DNA from: Centipeda flueggei ATCC 43531
GTDB lineage: Bacteria > Bacillota > Negativicutes > Selenomonadales > Selenomonadaceae
Direction: 5' to 3'
Length of the DNA: 64,000 nucleotides
Assembly (NCBI RefSeq): GCF_000160695.1
Contig: NZ_GG694006.1
Location: forward strand, 608,932-672,931
Part shown: positions 53,445 through 62,217 of the stretch, piece by piece
Numbering within the stretch: position 1 is the first letter of the stretch
Layout of the letters: each line of letters starts with the position of its first letter
Position numbers and translations under genes: made by a program
Notes under the pieces: model-generated
Databases searched by the model: none
What the model was told of the DNA's origin: nothing
What the model saw: only the letters and a program-made list of their open reading frames with translations

Positions 53445-54614
53445 TTATGAGAGACGGCGTGCGCCGTCCGCGATATTTGCCACGTAGAAACTCGGCGCAT
53501 AGCCGATCTTTGCCGTATAGGCATCGCCCACATTCTTCTCAAATGCGGGAATCGCCGCGTCGCGCACGATGCTGACCGTGCATCCTGCAAATCCGCCGCC
53601 CGTCATGCGCGAGCCGAGGACACCGTCCTGCTGCCATGCGAGCTCCGCGAGTGTATCGAGCTCAGGCCCCGTCACCTCGTAGTCATCGCGCAGGGAGACG
53701 TGGGACGCATTCATCAGTTCACCGAAACGCTTCACATCGTTTGCCTCGAGTGCCTTTACCGCCTCCAGCGTGCGGTTGTTCTCGTAGACGGCATGGCGTG
53801 CGCGCTGACGCTCGACGGGATTGGAGATCGCCGAGGCAATGGCATCGAACTCCGCATTCGTCAGCTCGCCGAGAGCCTTGATCGGCTTTACTTTTTGCAG
53901 AGCCTTCAGTGCCGACTCACACTGGGCGCGCCGCTCATTGTACGCCGAGGTGACGAGGCTGTGCGTCTTGTTCGTATTCGTGATGACGATGCTGCAGCCG
54001 TCGAGCGCCAGCTTGCTGTACCGATAGGAAAGCGTATTGCAGTCGAGGAGGATCGCACAGTCCTTTTTCCCCATGCCGACGGCGAACTGATCCATGATGC
54101 CGCAGTTCATGCCGACGAATTCATTCTCTGCCTTCTGCGAGAACTTCACTAGTTCCACCATATCAATGCCGAGGTTCAGCTCATCGTTCAGGATGACCGC
54201 CATCAGCACCTCGATGGAGGCCGAGGAGGAGAGCCCTGCGCCGTTCGGCAGCGTACCATAGAGGACAATGTCAAAGCCGTGCGCTGCCCGATGCCCCGCA
54301 TCCTCCATCACGCGCACAACGCCGATGGGATAGTTCGCCCAGCCGTAGGCATCGCTCTTCACCGCGCCGTGCATGGGGAACTGCACCACGCCCTGCTCCG
54401 GCAGATTCATCGAGTAGAGCCGCGAGATGCCGTCCGTGCGCGGTGCAACGAGCGCATACGTCCCGAGGGAGATCGCACAGGGGAAGACGTGCCCGCCATT
54501 GTAGTCCGTGTGCTCACCGATGAGATTCACGCGTCCCGGCGAGAAATACGCATGCGTCTGTGCCGCACCAAATTTCTCCCGAAAGACTTCCTGCATTTCG
54601 TCCAATATCTTCAT
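53445..54614 (-). CDS. galK: Galactokinase
   Basis: A GHMP kinase of 389 residues that phosphorylates galactose. The signature GRVNLIGEHTDYNGG, ATP loop LPNGAGLSSSAS and C-terminal RMTGGGFAGC are present. The start ATG at 54614 has GGAGG 8 nt before; the ATG at 54629 lies ahead of that ribosome site. Confidence 0.96.
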   Translation of the reverse strand: MKILDEMQEVFREKFGAAQTHAYFSPGRVNLIGEHTDYNGGHVFPCAISLGTYALVAPRTDGISRLYSMNLPEQGVVQFPMHGAVKSDAYGWANYPIGVVRVMEDAGHRAAHGFDIVLYGTLPNGAGLSSSASIEVLMAVILNDELNLGIDMVELVKFSQKAENEFVGMNCGIMDQFAVGMGKKDCAILLDCNTLSYRYSKLALDGCSIVITNTNKTHSLVTSAYNERRAQCESALKALQKVKPIKALGELTNAEFDAIASAISNPVERQRARHAVYENNRTLEAVKALEANDVKRFGELMNASHVSLRDDYEVTGPELDTLAELAWQQDGVLGSRMTGGGFAGCTVSIVRDAAIPAFEKNVGDAYTAKIGYAPSFYVANIADGARRLS

Positions 54615-54653
54615 ATCAGCGCCCTCCATTTATTATCATTTCGCCAAAGGTCG

Positions 54654-57600
54654 TTAGATTCCCTGCATCGTAAAGCGCAGATGCCGCGCCGTATTCGGAT
54701 GCGTATACTCCGTGAGGACAGGAGCGCCCCAGCTGTCGTCGCCGCCGACGCCGCACATCCCCGCCGATGCACGCAGATAGGTGTGCGCGCTGCGCGGCAG
54801 ATCGTATGCGTGACGCGCATTCTCAAGCTCGTGTGGGCTATAGGGCAGTGCCGACGCCTCCATGGGCGCTGCCCCCGTGAGGCGCAGCCCGTGTCCGCTG
54901 CGGTCACGCAGTTCGATCCAGCGCACACCGCCGTGATTGCCCGTTTCCTGCGGGCGCAGATACGGCTCAACCTCCTCTGCCGCCGTGCTCTCGTAGATGC
55001 CAAGACGCGCACCGCGATGGCGGTCGGCGTAGTTCTCCTTTGGACCATAGCCGTAGTAGCGGATGCGGTCATAGTCCGCCGCGAGCGTAAAGAGCATCGC
55101 AAAATCCGGCAGCGCGGGCATCCCGTCCGTCGGCTCGTAGTCCAGTGCGACATCCACCGCGCCCGCAGCGTCCACCGTATACGTGACCGTGCAATGGGCG
55201 GCGGGCTGTGCCGCGAGTGCATAGGTAAAGCGCACGGTAACGCGCGCGGCACGCCGCTCGCCTGTTCCCGCCTTGCCGAAATATCCGTCAATGACGGTGA
55301 GCGGCGCATCGTCCGTGCTCCACGCGATCTGCGTGCAGCGGCGGTAGAGACTCGCGAGCTTCCACTGCGCCGTATCCGCCGGCGCATGACAGCCGTAGTC
55401 GTTATCCGTCGGCGCACGCCAGAAACTCGGCTGCGGCAGTTCCTCGATCAGCTCGCGCCCGCCATAGCGGTAGGAGACGAGATTTCCCTGCGCACTCGAG
55501 AACATGAGGGAAAAGCCCGCCCCCTGCACGCCGAGGTTGATGTCGCTCACGACGATGCGCAGATCTCCGCAGGCGGCAAGCGGCACGCAGCATGGTGCGG
55601 CATCACAGCGCCCGAGAACATCAAAGAGGCGCGACGCCGCTCCTGCGGGCGGTACGACGACCGCCTGTCCAAAGGCAATCTCATGGCCGACAGGGGCCCA
55701 CGGCTCCTCATACTTCAGACAGAGCGATGCCGTCAGCACATACTCCCCCGTGCCGAGATACGGCATCTTGTAGATCACCGCATCAATGAATTTAGTTTCC
55801 CCCGGCTCCACATGATGTCCTTGCTGCCGCGTCTTCCAGACCTTTCGCCCGTCGAGGAGGAGCGTCATCCGCAGCTCATAGTCATCCGCATCGGAGAAGA
55901 GGCTCTTGTTTTCGATCTCCACCCCGTTCCATGCAGGGCGCAGGGTGAAGTCCTGATAGTTATACTTCACCTCCTGCAGCTTCGCCGTCGCTCGGCGGTC
56001 GGCAAAGAAAATGCCGTTGCCGCTGAAATTGTAGTCCGACGGGCGGTCGCCAAAGTCGCCGCCGTAGAGGAACACCTCCTCCCCATCGCGTCCGCGCCGA
56101 CGGATCGCCTGATCGCCGAAGTCCCAGATAAAGCCGCCCTGATAGCGCGGCTCGCGCTCTGCCAGCTCCGTGTACTTGTGCATGCCGCCGCAGCTGTTGC
56201 CCATCGCATGCGTGTACTCACACGCGATAAAGGGCTTGTCCCTGTGCTCCTTGAGGAACGCCTCGATATCCGCCGCCTTCGTATACATCTGGCTCTCCAT
56301 ATCGCTCGACATCGGATAGCTGCGAGCCCAGAAAATTCCCTCGTAGTGCACGAGTCGCGTGGGGTCAGCACGGCGGAAGTACTCACTCATCTCGTAGATA
56401 TTGCGCCCGCCGCAGGACTCATTGCCGCACGACCAGATCAGGATGCACGGATGGTTCTTGTCGCGCTCGTACATCGACTGTGCACGGTCGAGCACGGCGG
56501 GCAGCCACTCCGCATGATCGCCCGGCAGACTGTTCGCATCCTTTTCACACGCGCCGTTCCTCATCCACGAGCCATGCGTCTCGAGATTGGTCTCGTCGAT
56601 CACATAGAAGCCGTAAAGATCCGCGAGCTCATAGAGGCGGCTGCTGTTCGGGTAATGTGACGTGCGGATCGCGTTGACATTGGCACGCTTCAGCGCGATG
56701 AGATCCTGCTCAAAGAGCGCAGGATCCATCGCCCGCCCATGGTCGCAGTCGAACTCGTGACGGTTGACACCCTTGAACACAATGCGCTTCCCGTTGATCT
56801 GCATCAGTCCGTCGCGCAGGCAGAACGCACGGAAGCCAACGCGTATGCGCACGACCTCCTGCAGCGTCCCCGCCGCGTCGCGCACACGAATCAGAAGATG
56901 ATAGAGGAAAGGATACTCTGCGCTCCACAGGTGCACAGCGAAGGGCTCCCCCGAAATCGTATGCGTCTTTGCGGAGATGCTCGCCTCATCCTCCCATATA
57001 CAGTCCCCATCCTCATCGCAGAGCAGGATCTCGACCTCCTTCTCTGCCGCATCGCCGAACGTGAGATGCACATCAAGCTGTCCGTCCGTGTATCCGTCCC
57101 GTTCCATCGGCACTGCACGGACAGCGACATCCTCGATGTGGTGCTGCGGCTTTGTATAGAGCGTGACATCACGGTAGATCCCCGAGAACCGCCAGAAGTC
57201 CTGATCCTCCAGCCAGCTCGCGCTCGCATAGCGGAACACCATCGCCGCCAGCTTATTTTCGCCTGACACGAGATACGGCGTCAGATCAAAGTCCGACGGC
57301 GTGCAGCTGTCCTCGCTGTAGCCGACAAAATGCCCGTTGAGATAAAGGGCGAGTGCCGCATCGACGCCGGCAAAGGAGATGAACACATTGTCCCAGCCCT
57401 CGGGTACGGCGAAGTACTTCACATAGCAGCCGACGGGGTTCTCCCGCGTCGGAATCTCCCCCGGCACAATGCTCTCGTGCCCGTCCCACGGATACGTCGT
57501 ATTCGTATAGTGCGGGACGCCATGCCCCTCCATCTGGATGTGCGCGGGCACATGGATCGTCTCCCAGTCATGGCAGTCATAGTCCGCCGCCGTAAAGCCC

Positions 57601-57785
57601 TGTGGGATAGCGTCGATGTTCCGCGCATAGGCGAACTGCCAGACACCGCCAAGCGTATGCTCAAAGGACGATATGCCGCGCGCGAGCTCTGTCTCATCGC
57701 GGTAAAAACGATGATCGCTGTGGGCGGGCAGACGATTCTCCGCGAAATAACGCGGGTCACTCAGTTTGCTGAAATCAAAGCTCAT
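54654..57785 (-). CDS. lacZ: Beta-galactosidase, glycoside hydrolase family 2 (LacZ)
   Basis: Hydrolyses lactose to galactose and glucose, 1043 residues with full LacZ architecture. The acid/base Glu lies in IWSCGNES (about 455) and the nucleophile Glu in FIACEYTHAMGN (about 522). There is no signal peptide. It follows the permease gene after a short gap holding a hairpin (57809-57830). Confidence 0.96.
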   Translation of the reverse strand: MSFDFSKLSDPRYFAENRLPAHSDHRFYRDETELARGISSFEHTLGGVWQFAYARNIDAIPQGFTAADYDCHDWETIHVPAHIQMEGHGVPHYTNTTYPWDGHESIVPGEIPTRENPVGCYVKYFAVPEGWDNVFISFAGVDAALALYLNGHFVGYSEDSCTPSDFDLTPYLVSGENKLAAMVFRYASASWLEDQDFWRFSGIYRDVTLYTKPQHHIEDVAVRAVPMERDGYTDGQLDVHLTFGDAAEKEVEILLCDEDGDCIWEDEASISAKTHTISGEPFAVHLWSAEYPFLYHLLIRVRDAAGTLQEVVRIRVGFRAFCLRDGLMQINGKRIVFKGVNRHEFDCDHGRAMDPALFEQDLIALKRANVNAIRTSHYPNSSRLYELADLYGFYVIDETNLETHGSWMRNGACEKDANSLPGDHAEWLPAVLDRAQSMYERDKNHPCILIWSCGNESCGGRNIYEMSEYFRRADPTRLVHYEGIFWARSYPMSSDMESQMYTKAADIEAFLKEHRDKPFIACEYTHAMGNSCGGMHKYTELAEREPRYQGGFIWDFGDQAIRRRGRDGEEVFLYGGDFGDRPSDYNFSGNGIFFADRRATAKLQEVKYNYQDFTLRPAWNGVEIENKSLFSDADDYELRMTLLLDGRKVWKTRQQGHHVEPGETKFIDAVIYKMPYLGTGEYVLTASLCLKYEEPWAPVGHEIAFGQAVVVPPAGAASRLFDVLGRCDAAPCCVPLAACGDLRIVVSDINLGVQGAGFSLMFSSAQGNLVSYRYGGRELIEELPQPSFWRAPTDNDYGCHAPADTAQWKLASLYRRCTQIAWSTDDAPLTVIDGYFGKAGTGERRAARVTVRFTYALAAQPAAHCTVTYTVDAAGAVDVALDYEPTDGMPALPDFAMLFTLAADYDRIRYYGYGPKENYADRHRGARLGIYESTAAEEVEPYLRPQETGNHGGVRWIELRDRSGHGLRLTGAAPMEASALPYSPHELENARHAYDLPRSAHTYLRASAGMCGVGGDDSWGAPVLTEYTHPNTARHLRFTMQGI

Positions 57786-57808
57786 CAGAAACCTCCATTT
57801 GGCAAAGA

Positions 57809-57830
57809 AAGCGGTCGCAAACGACCGCTT
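57809..57830 (-). other. Intercistronic hairpin between lactose permease and lacZ
   Basis: The perfect 9-bp stem AAGCGGTCG / CGACCGCTT with loop TTTG is followed by TCTTTG on the minus strand. It may stabilise the permease message or partly terminate. Confidence 0.55.
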
Positions 57831-57839
57831 CCTATCCTG

Positions 57840-59261
57840 TCACTGATTCATCTCATGCCACTTGTCTTCGAGCTCCTCGACAATGCGTGCGTGCTCCGCC
57901 TCCGTCAGCGTCACCTTTGCGCGGTAGATGACCGCACCGATCAGGATGAGTGCAAAGGGCGCCGCAAACATCACGAGTTTGAAGTTGAAAAGGTTCTCCG
58001 GCGTAATCGTCGCCGCCGTCGCGCCGCTCGTCATGCCGACCCAGATCGCCGTGATGCCGATGAGACCGCCCGTGACGGCACCCGCGAGTTTATCCACCAA
58101 CGGACGCACGCAGAGGACAAGTGCTTCGTCACGATGTCCGAGTTTCAGCTGGCCGTATTCCACCGTATCTGTGATTGTCATGAGCACGACGAGGAAGATC
58201 AGCGGCTGCGGGAGGGCGAAGAGGCCGGCCGCAAAGAGCGTCATGATGACGCTCGTCCCCGCAAGCGCATAGAGGATGATGCCGACCAGCATCACCGAAA
58301 CCGAGCCGAAGAAAAGCCGCCGACGGCTGAACTTCATCGTGAGCGTCGGGAAGAGTGCCACGGCGAGCAGCCCGATGATGACATTGATCACGCCGAGGAA
58401 CGAGAACTGCTTCGCGTCGCCGAGCACATAGATGAAATAGTAGAGGTTGAAATTGTTGACGAGGTTCTGCCCAAGGCCAAACACGAGGTAGGCTATCGCC
58501 ACCCAAAGAAGCTGATCGTTCTTCAGCAGGATGGAGAACACATCCTTGAACGACGTCTCCGTCTTGTTCTCACGCAGGGCGGAGGTCTCCTCCTTTGTCC
58601 CGAGGCCGAGGATCACCGCGCCGAGCGTTGCAATGCCGCCGCCGATCACGGCAAAGGCGAACCAGCCCGTCCCATCGCCTGCACCGCCGTTTTCATTCAG
58701 CGAGAAGTAGAGGACGACGGGCATGACAATCGCCGTAATCATCTGCGCGCCGAAGACCGAGCCGATACGTGCATACGTCGCCGTGATCTCGCGCTCATGC
58801 GAGTCGAACGAGAGCGCGGGGATCATCGACCAGATCGCAACATCCTTTGCCGAGTAGAACACGTCCATAATGAGATAGATGAGAGCAAAGAGCACGAGGT
58901 AGAGCATCGGGTTCGACACCGTCAGGCCGCCCATATCCGTGAAGAGAATCGCGAGCGAGATCGCCGCAACGAATGCACCGACGAGCACCCACGGCTTGAA
59001 CTTGCCCCAGCGCGTCTTGGTCTTATCAATCGTATTGCCGATAAAGGGATCAATGAACAGCTCGACGATACGCAGAACGAGGATGATCGTCGTCACAATA
59101 CCGATCATATAGGCATCGTGCTCATGGTTGTCGGAGTGGAACAGATTGCTCGTGACGAAAATCATGAAGTACGTCGCCAGCATCATGTAGAACACATCGT
59201 GCCCGAACGTACCGCAGGCATAGGCGATGCGTGACCAGAACTTGCTCTTCGGAGATGCCAT
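57840..59261 (-). CDS. lacS: Lactose/galactoside:cation symporter, GPH family
   Basis: An inner-membrane sugar symporter of 473 residues with about twelve hydrophobic segments. Asp residues and the motif FIDPFIGNTIDKTKTRWGKFKPW in the first third are typical of MelB/LacS. It lacks the C-terminal PTS EIIA domain of streptococcal LacS, so direct PTS control is not expected. The gene stands between the cytidylate-kinase-like gene and lacZ; lactose import is inferred from that context. Confidence 0.9.
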   Translation of the reverse strand: MASPKSKFWSRIAYACGTFGHDVFYMMLATYFMIFVTSNLFHSDNHEHDAYMIGIVTTIILVLRIVELFIDPFIGNTIDKTKTRWGKFKPWVLVGAFVAAISLAILFTDMGGLTVSNPMLYLVLFALIYLIMDVFYSAKDVAIWSMIPALSFDSHEREITATYARIGSVFGAQMITAIVMPVVLYFSLNENGGAGDGTGWFAFAVIGGGIATLGAVILGLGTKEETSALRENKTETSFKDVFSILLKNDQLLWVAIAYLVFGLGQNLVNNFNLYYFIYVLGDAKQFSFLGVINVIIGLLAVALFPTLTMKFSRRRLFFGSVSVMLVGIILYALAGTSVIMTLFAAGLFALPQPLIFLVVLMTITDTVEYGQLKLGHRDEALVLCVRPLVDKLAGAVTGGLIGITAIWVGMTSGATAATITPENLFNFKLVMFAAPFALILIGAVIYRAKVTLTEAEHARIVEELEDKWHEMNQ

Positions 59262-59273
59262 AAGAGTTCCTCC

Positions 59274-59879
59274 TTACCCCTTTACCGCATGCATATAGGC
59301 GATGATGCCGTCCGCGATCTGCGCAAGCGGTGCACGCCCCGTCTTGACCACGAGATCGTAGTTCGCGCCGTCGCCCCACTTGCGCCCCGTGTAGTAGTCG
59401 TAGTAGCGCGCGCGCTTCTCGTTCTCGCGGTTCAGCTCCTTCAGCGACTTCCCCTCGTAGACCGTCCGTCCGCGCTCCTCACGGAACTCATCATCTGCGC
59501 AGACGAAGATCGAAAAAACATCGTCGCGCTTGCGCAGTGCATAGTCCGCACAGCGGCCGAGGAAAATGCACGGGCCGTCATCTGCGAGCTTGCGCACGAC
59601 ATTCGACTCTGCCATGAACATCCCCTGACTCGACTCCCCCATCGCCATGCCAAAGGAATGAAACGGAATGAAGCGTGACGAGAGCGGTTTCACCGTATTC
59701 TCGAGCTCCAAGAGATCCCTCTCGTTCAGATCGTTGATCCCGAGCTTTGCCGCCGCCATGTGCACGATCTGACGATCGTAGAGATGCACGCCGAGTTTCT
59801 CCGCAAGAATCTCAGCGAGCTCACGGCCGCCGCAGCCATACTGACGGCCGACCGTGATGATGAACTTCTTCTCCTCCAT
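59274..59879 (-). CDS. Cytidylate kinase-like P-loop protein
   Basis: A 201-residue nucleoside-monophosphate-kinase-fold protein beginning FIITVGRQYGCGGRELAEILAEKLGVHLYDRQI. The P-loop is the atypical GRQYGCGGRE form of the cytidylate-kinase-like family, which differs from housekeeping Cmk. Its substrate is unknown. It is the first gene of the galactoside operon, 12 nt before the permease gene, and the operon promoter with both operators lies directly upstream. ATG 59879 has GGAGG 7 nt before. Confidence 0.85.
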   Translation of the reverse strand: MEEKKFIITVGRQYGCGGRELAEILAEKLGVHLYDRQIVHMAAAKLGINDLNERDLLELENTVKPLSSRFIPFHSFGMAMGESSQGMFMAESNVVRKLADDGPCIFLGRCADYALRKRDDVFSIFVCADDEFREERGRTVYEGKSLKELNRENEKRARYYDYYTGRKWGDGANYDLVVKTGRAPLAQIADGIIAYMHAVKG

Positions 59880-59948
59880 GCAGTTCCCTCCTTTAAATGG
59901 ATGCAGCATCGTTATGCGCGCGATGTCGCTCCTTCCAAAACCGCTATA

Positions 59949-59960
59949 GTAAACGTTTAC
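59949..59960. promoter_or_regulatory. LacI-type operator O2
   Basis: GTAAACGTTTAC is a perfect 12-bp palindrome 13 nt downstream of the -10 box, where bound repressor would block transcription. Confidence 0.75.
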
Positions 59961-59973
59961 ATTTACGGTTTTT

Positions 59974-60002
59974 ATTATACGATATGTTTTTCAAAAATGC
60001 AA
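59974..60002 (-). promoter_or_regulatory. Promoter of the lactose/galactoside operon
   Basis: On the minus strand TTGCAT (60002-59997) and TATAAT (59979-59974) are 17 nt apart. The -35 overlaps operator O1. Confidence 0.7.
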
Positions 60003-60010
60003 ACGTTTTC
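59999..60010. promoter_or_regulatory. LacI-type operator O1
   Basis: GCAAACGTTTTC shares the AAACGTTT core with O2 and overlaps the -35 box. The two centres are 50 bp apart, suiting cooperative binding. A CcpA-type cre site is an alternative reading. Confidence 0.65.
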
Positions 60011-60055
60011 TTTTTGAAATCGCGAAAAAATGATTACGTTTCCACACAAAAATAA

Positions 60056-60080
60056 CGCACGAGAATCGCGTTCCCGTGCG
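60056..60080 (-). terminator. Terminator after deoD
   Basis: On the minus strand CGCACG-x-GA pairs with CTCGTGCG around a 7-nt loop, followed by TTATTTTTG. Confidence 0.75.
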
Positions 60081-60106
60081 CTGTTTGTGTGTGCTGTCTT
60101 TGTCTA

Positions 60107-60814
60107 TTACCCGACTGCTGTCTCAAGGGCAATCTTGATCATATCGTTGAACGTCGTCTGCCGTTCCCCCGCCGTGCACTTCTCGCCCGTCAGCAGATGA
60201 TCGCTCACGGTAAAGAGTGCGAGTGCCTGCCGCCCGTACTTTGCCGCAAGGGTGTAAAGTGCCGCCGCCTCCATCTCCACAGCGAGCACACCATAGGCGC
60301 GGAGTTTGTTGTTGTCGATCTCCTCATCGTAGAAGCGGTCAACGGAGATCACATTGCCGACGCGCACGGGGAGATTCATGCGCTTTGCATTCTCCACGGC
60401 GGCAGAGAGAAGTTCGTAGTCCGCGAGCGGCGCATAGTTGATCGAACTGCCGAAGATGCTGCGGATCATGCCCGAGTCCGTCGTCGCGCCCTGTGCGATG
60501 AACACGTCGCGCAGCTTGACCTTCTCATGCATTCCGCCGCATGTGCCGACGCGGATGAGCTTCTGCACGCCGTAGCAGTCCATCAGCTCATTCACATAGA
60601 TCGAGATCGACGGCATCCCCATTCCTGTCCCCTGCACGGAGACGGGTACGCCATGATATGTCCCCGTATACCCGAGGATATTACGGATGGACGTGTACTC
60701 CTTCGCCCCATCGAGAAAATGTTCCGCGATGTACTTCGCACGCAGCGGATCACCCGGCAGCAGGATGCGCTCCGCGACCTCTCCCTTTTCGGCAGCAATA
60801 TGCAGTGAACTCAT
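60107..60814 (-). CDS. deoD: Purine nucleoside phosphorylase, DeoD type
   Basis: Phosphorolyses purine nucleosides to base and pentose-1-P, 235 residues of the hexameric DeoD class. [33 protein letters not shown] and the catalytic Asp in [10 protein letters not shown] are visible. AAGGAG lies before the ATG and is only a few bases after the stop of a 28-codon ORF on the same strand, so the two are likely cotranscribed. Confidence 0.96.
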   Translation of the reverse strand: MSSLHIAAEKGEVAERILLPGDPLRAKYIAEHFLDGAKEYTSIRNILGYTGTYHGVPVSVQGTGMGMPSISIYVNELMDCYGVQKLIRVGTCGGMHEKVKLRDVFIAQGATTDSGMIRSIFGSSINYAPLADYELLSAAVENAKRMNLPVRVGNVISVDRFYDEEIDNNKLRAYGVLAVEMEAAALYTLAAKYGRQALALFTVSDHLLTGEKCTAGERQTTFNDMIKIALETAVG

Positions 60815-60829
60815 TATCGTTCTCCTTCC

Positions 60830-60916
60830 TTAGTCCTCATCATCTGCGGCAAGCTCTGCCTTCTCCTTGATCCTTGGATCAACACGCGCATGCAGATTCG
60901 CCGATTTTGCGAGCAT
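60830..60916 (-). pseudogene. Truncated RelB/DinJ-like antitoxin remnant or leader micro-ORF
   Basis: A 28-residue ORF, MLAKSANLHARVDPRIKEKA followed by ELAADDED, matches the start of RelB/DinJ antitoxins (compare their ANLHVRVDPELKEKAE-type N-termini, from memory) and then stops. A strong AGGAGGAGG ribosome site precedes it. A candidate promoter (TTGCGT-17-TATAAT) lies upstream. No toxin gene is nearby. The stop is 15 nt before deoD. It may be a deletion remnant, or kept as a translated leader of deoD. Confidence 0.6.
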
Positions 60917-60943
60917 ATACCATCCTCCTCCTGCTAGGCTTTC

Positions 60944-60972
60944 ATTATATGATGATGTCAGGGCAAACGCAA
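60944..60972 (-). promoter_or_regulatory. Promoter for the micro-ORF and deoD
   Basis: On the minus strand TTGCGT (60972-60967) and TATAAT (60949-60944) are 17 nt apart. The -35 ends next to the TAAA target duplication of repeat copy C. Confidence 0.6.
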
Positions 60973-60976
60973 TAAA

Positions 60977-61138
60977 GGAAGCACTGATAAATTCAGCACC
61001 GTCATCTTAGCGCATCTTTTTTGCCCGCTTTTTGTCGGCAAATCCTCCACATAGCTTTGGCTATGCGTCCGGTTTGCCTCCTCAATCGGACGAAAAAATC
61101 TACGCCAATCTGACGGACTTCATTTTATCAGCGATTCC
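60977..61138 (+). repeat. Fold-back repeat element, copy C
   Basis: A 162-bp non-coding element with ends GGAAGCACTGATAAA and, from the right, GGAATCGCTGATAAA. It is flanked by the 4-bp duplication TAAA (60973-60976, 61139-61142). The centre holds CATAGC-TTTG-GCTATG. The outer ~50 bp of both sides are complementary throughout, so the whole element can fold back. It separates the deoD promoter from the htpX terminator. Nothing else is seen in the 386-nt deoD-htpX gap apart from the listed sites. Confidence 0.88.
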
Positions 61139-61150
61139 TAAATGGAATGT

Positions 61151-61189
61151 AAAAAGTCTCGAACACCACAGGAATCGGTGTCCGAGACT
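61151..61189 (-). terminator. Terminator after htpX
   Basis: On the minus strand AGTCTCGgACACC pairs with GGTGTtCGAGACT around a 9-nt loop, followed by TTTTTA. Confidence 0.85.
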
Positions 61190-61200
61190 CTTACATACAC

Positions 61201-62070
61201 TCAGCGAATGTGCATCCGCTGTGCCTGCTCGCGCAGACGCGCGATGCGTTCCGCCGTCGCAGGATGCGTCGAGAACAGGCTCTTGAACGAGAAGTCATGT
61301 CCCGAGAACGGATTGATGATGCACATGTGTGCCGTCTCCGGCGTTGCCTCCGGGAGAGGCGCGCCGTGCACGGCATAGTACTCGATCTTTTCGAGTGCCG
61401 ATGCGAGGTAGTTCGGGTTGCCGCAGATCTCTGCGCCGCCCTCATCCGCGCTGTACTCACGCGAGCGCGAGATCGCCATCTGGATGAGAGCTGCTGCGAT
61501 CGGCGCAATAATCGCCGTTGCGATCATTCCGATGATGCCGCCGCGGTCGTCGTCGCTCGAGCGTCCGCCGCCGAAGATCGCCGCAAACTGGGCGATGTTC
61601 GCCGCGTATGAGATCACGGTCGCCATCGTCGCGGCGATGGTCGAGATGAGGATGTCGCGATGCTTGACGTGTGCCAGCTCATGCCCGAGCACGCCCGAGA
61701 TCTCGTTGTAGTCGAGGACGCGCATCAACCCCGTCGTAACGGCGACAGCCGCATGGGACGGATTGCGCCCCGTCGCAAATGCGTTCGGCGCGTCCTCATT
61801 GATGATGCAGACGCGCGGCATCGGAAGCCCCGCGTTCCCCGCGAGCTTCTCGACCAGACCGTAGAGCTCCGGCGCATCCGTACGGTCGATCTCCCGTGCA
61901 TTGTACATGCGCAGCACCATGCTGTCGGAGAACCAGTACGAGAAGAAGTTCATCCCTAACGCAATGATGAGCATGATGGTCATGCCTGTATGTCCGCCGA
62001 ATACGCCGCCAAGAGCGACCATCAGCGCCATCAGGAGCGCCATGAGCATTGTTGTTTTCAGTGTGTTCAT
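61201..62070 (-). CDS. htpX: Membrane zinc protease HtpX (M48 family)
   Basis: An inner-membrane metalloprotease of 289 residues for membrane protein quality control. The zinc motif HELAH ([14 protein letters not shown]) and the third ligand Glu in REYSADE are intact. Two hydrophobic segments stand at the N-terminus and another pair after the HELAH motif. AAAGGAG precedes the ATG. Confidence 0.95.
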   Translation of the reverse strand: MNTLKTTMLMALLMALMVALGGVFGGHTGMTIMLIIALGMNFFSYWFSDSMVLRMYNAREIDRTDAPELYGLVEKLAGNAGLPMPRVCIINEDAPNAFATGRNPSHAAVAVTTGLMRVLDYNEISGVLGHELAHVKHRDILISTIAATMATVISYAANIAQFAAIFGGGRSSDDDRGGIIGMIATAIIAPIAAALIQMAISRSREYSADEGGAEICGNPNYLASALEKIEYYAVHGAPLPEATPETAHMCIINPFSGHDFSFKSLFSTHPATAERIARLREQAQRMHIR

Positions 62071-62158
62071 AGCTTCATTTCTCCTTTATCTGTCAAATCT
62101 TTGTCCTTTTGACTATATCATACAGTGCATTTATGGAAAAAGGCTGAAATCCTTGCAG

Positions 62159-62216
62159 GGAATCGCTGATAAAAGGATACGTCAACGCCGATCGTGCTGA
62201 ATTTATCCGTGCTTCC
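62159..62216 (+). repeat. Fold-back repeat element, internally deleted copy E
   Basis: A 58-bp relic with end GGAATCGCTGATAAAA on the left and, from the right, GGAAGCACGGATAAATTC. Most of the interior is lost. It lies one base from the serA stop codon (62218-62220), and I see no target duplication. Confidence 0.65.
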
Positions 62217-62217
62217 C

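Noticed and set aside
48458-59234. Several 400-790-codon plus-strand frames opposite the galactoside operon
   Set aside because: Each is a complement shadow of a recognised gene and has no ribosome site or domain.
59999-60010. CcpA cre site at the lactose promoter
   Set aside because: It fits the cre pattern apart from the last base, but its match to the second palindrome and the LacI gene in the operon make a dedicated repressor simpler. Not fully excluded.
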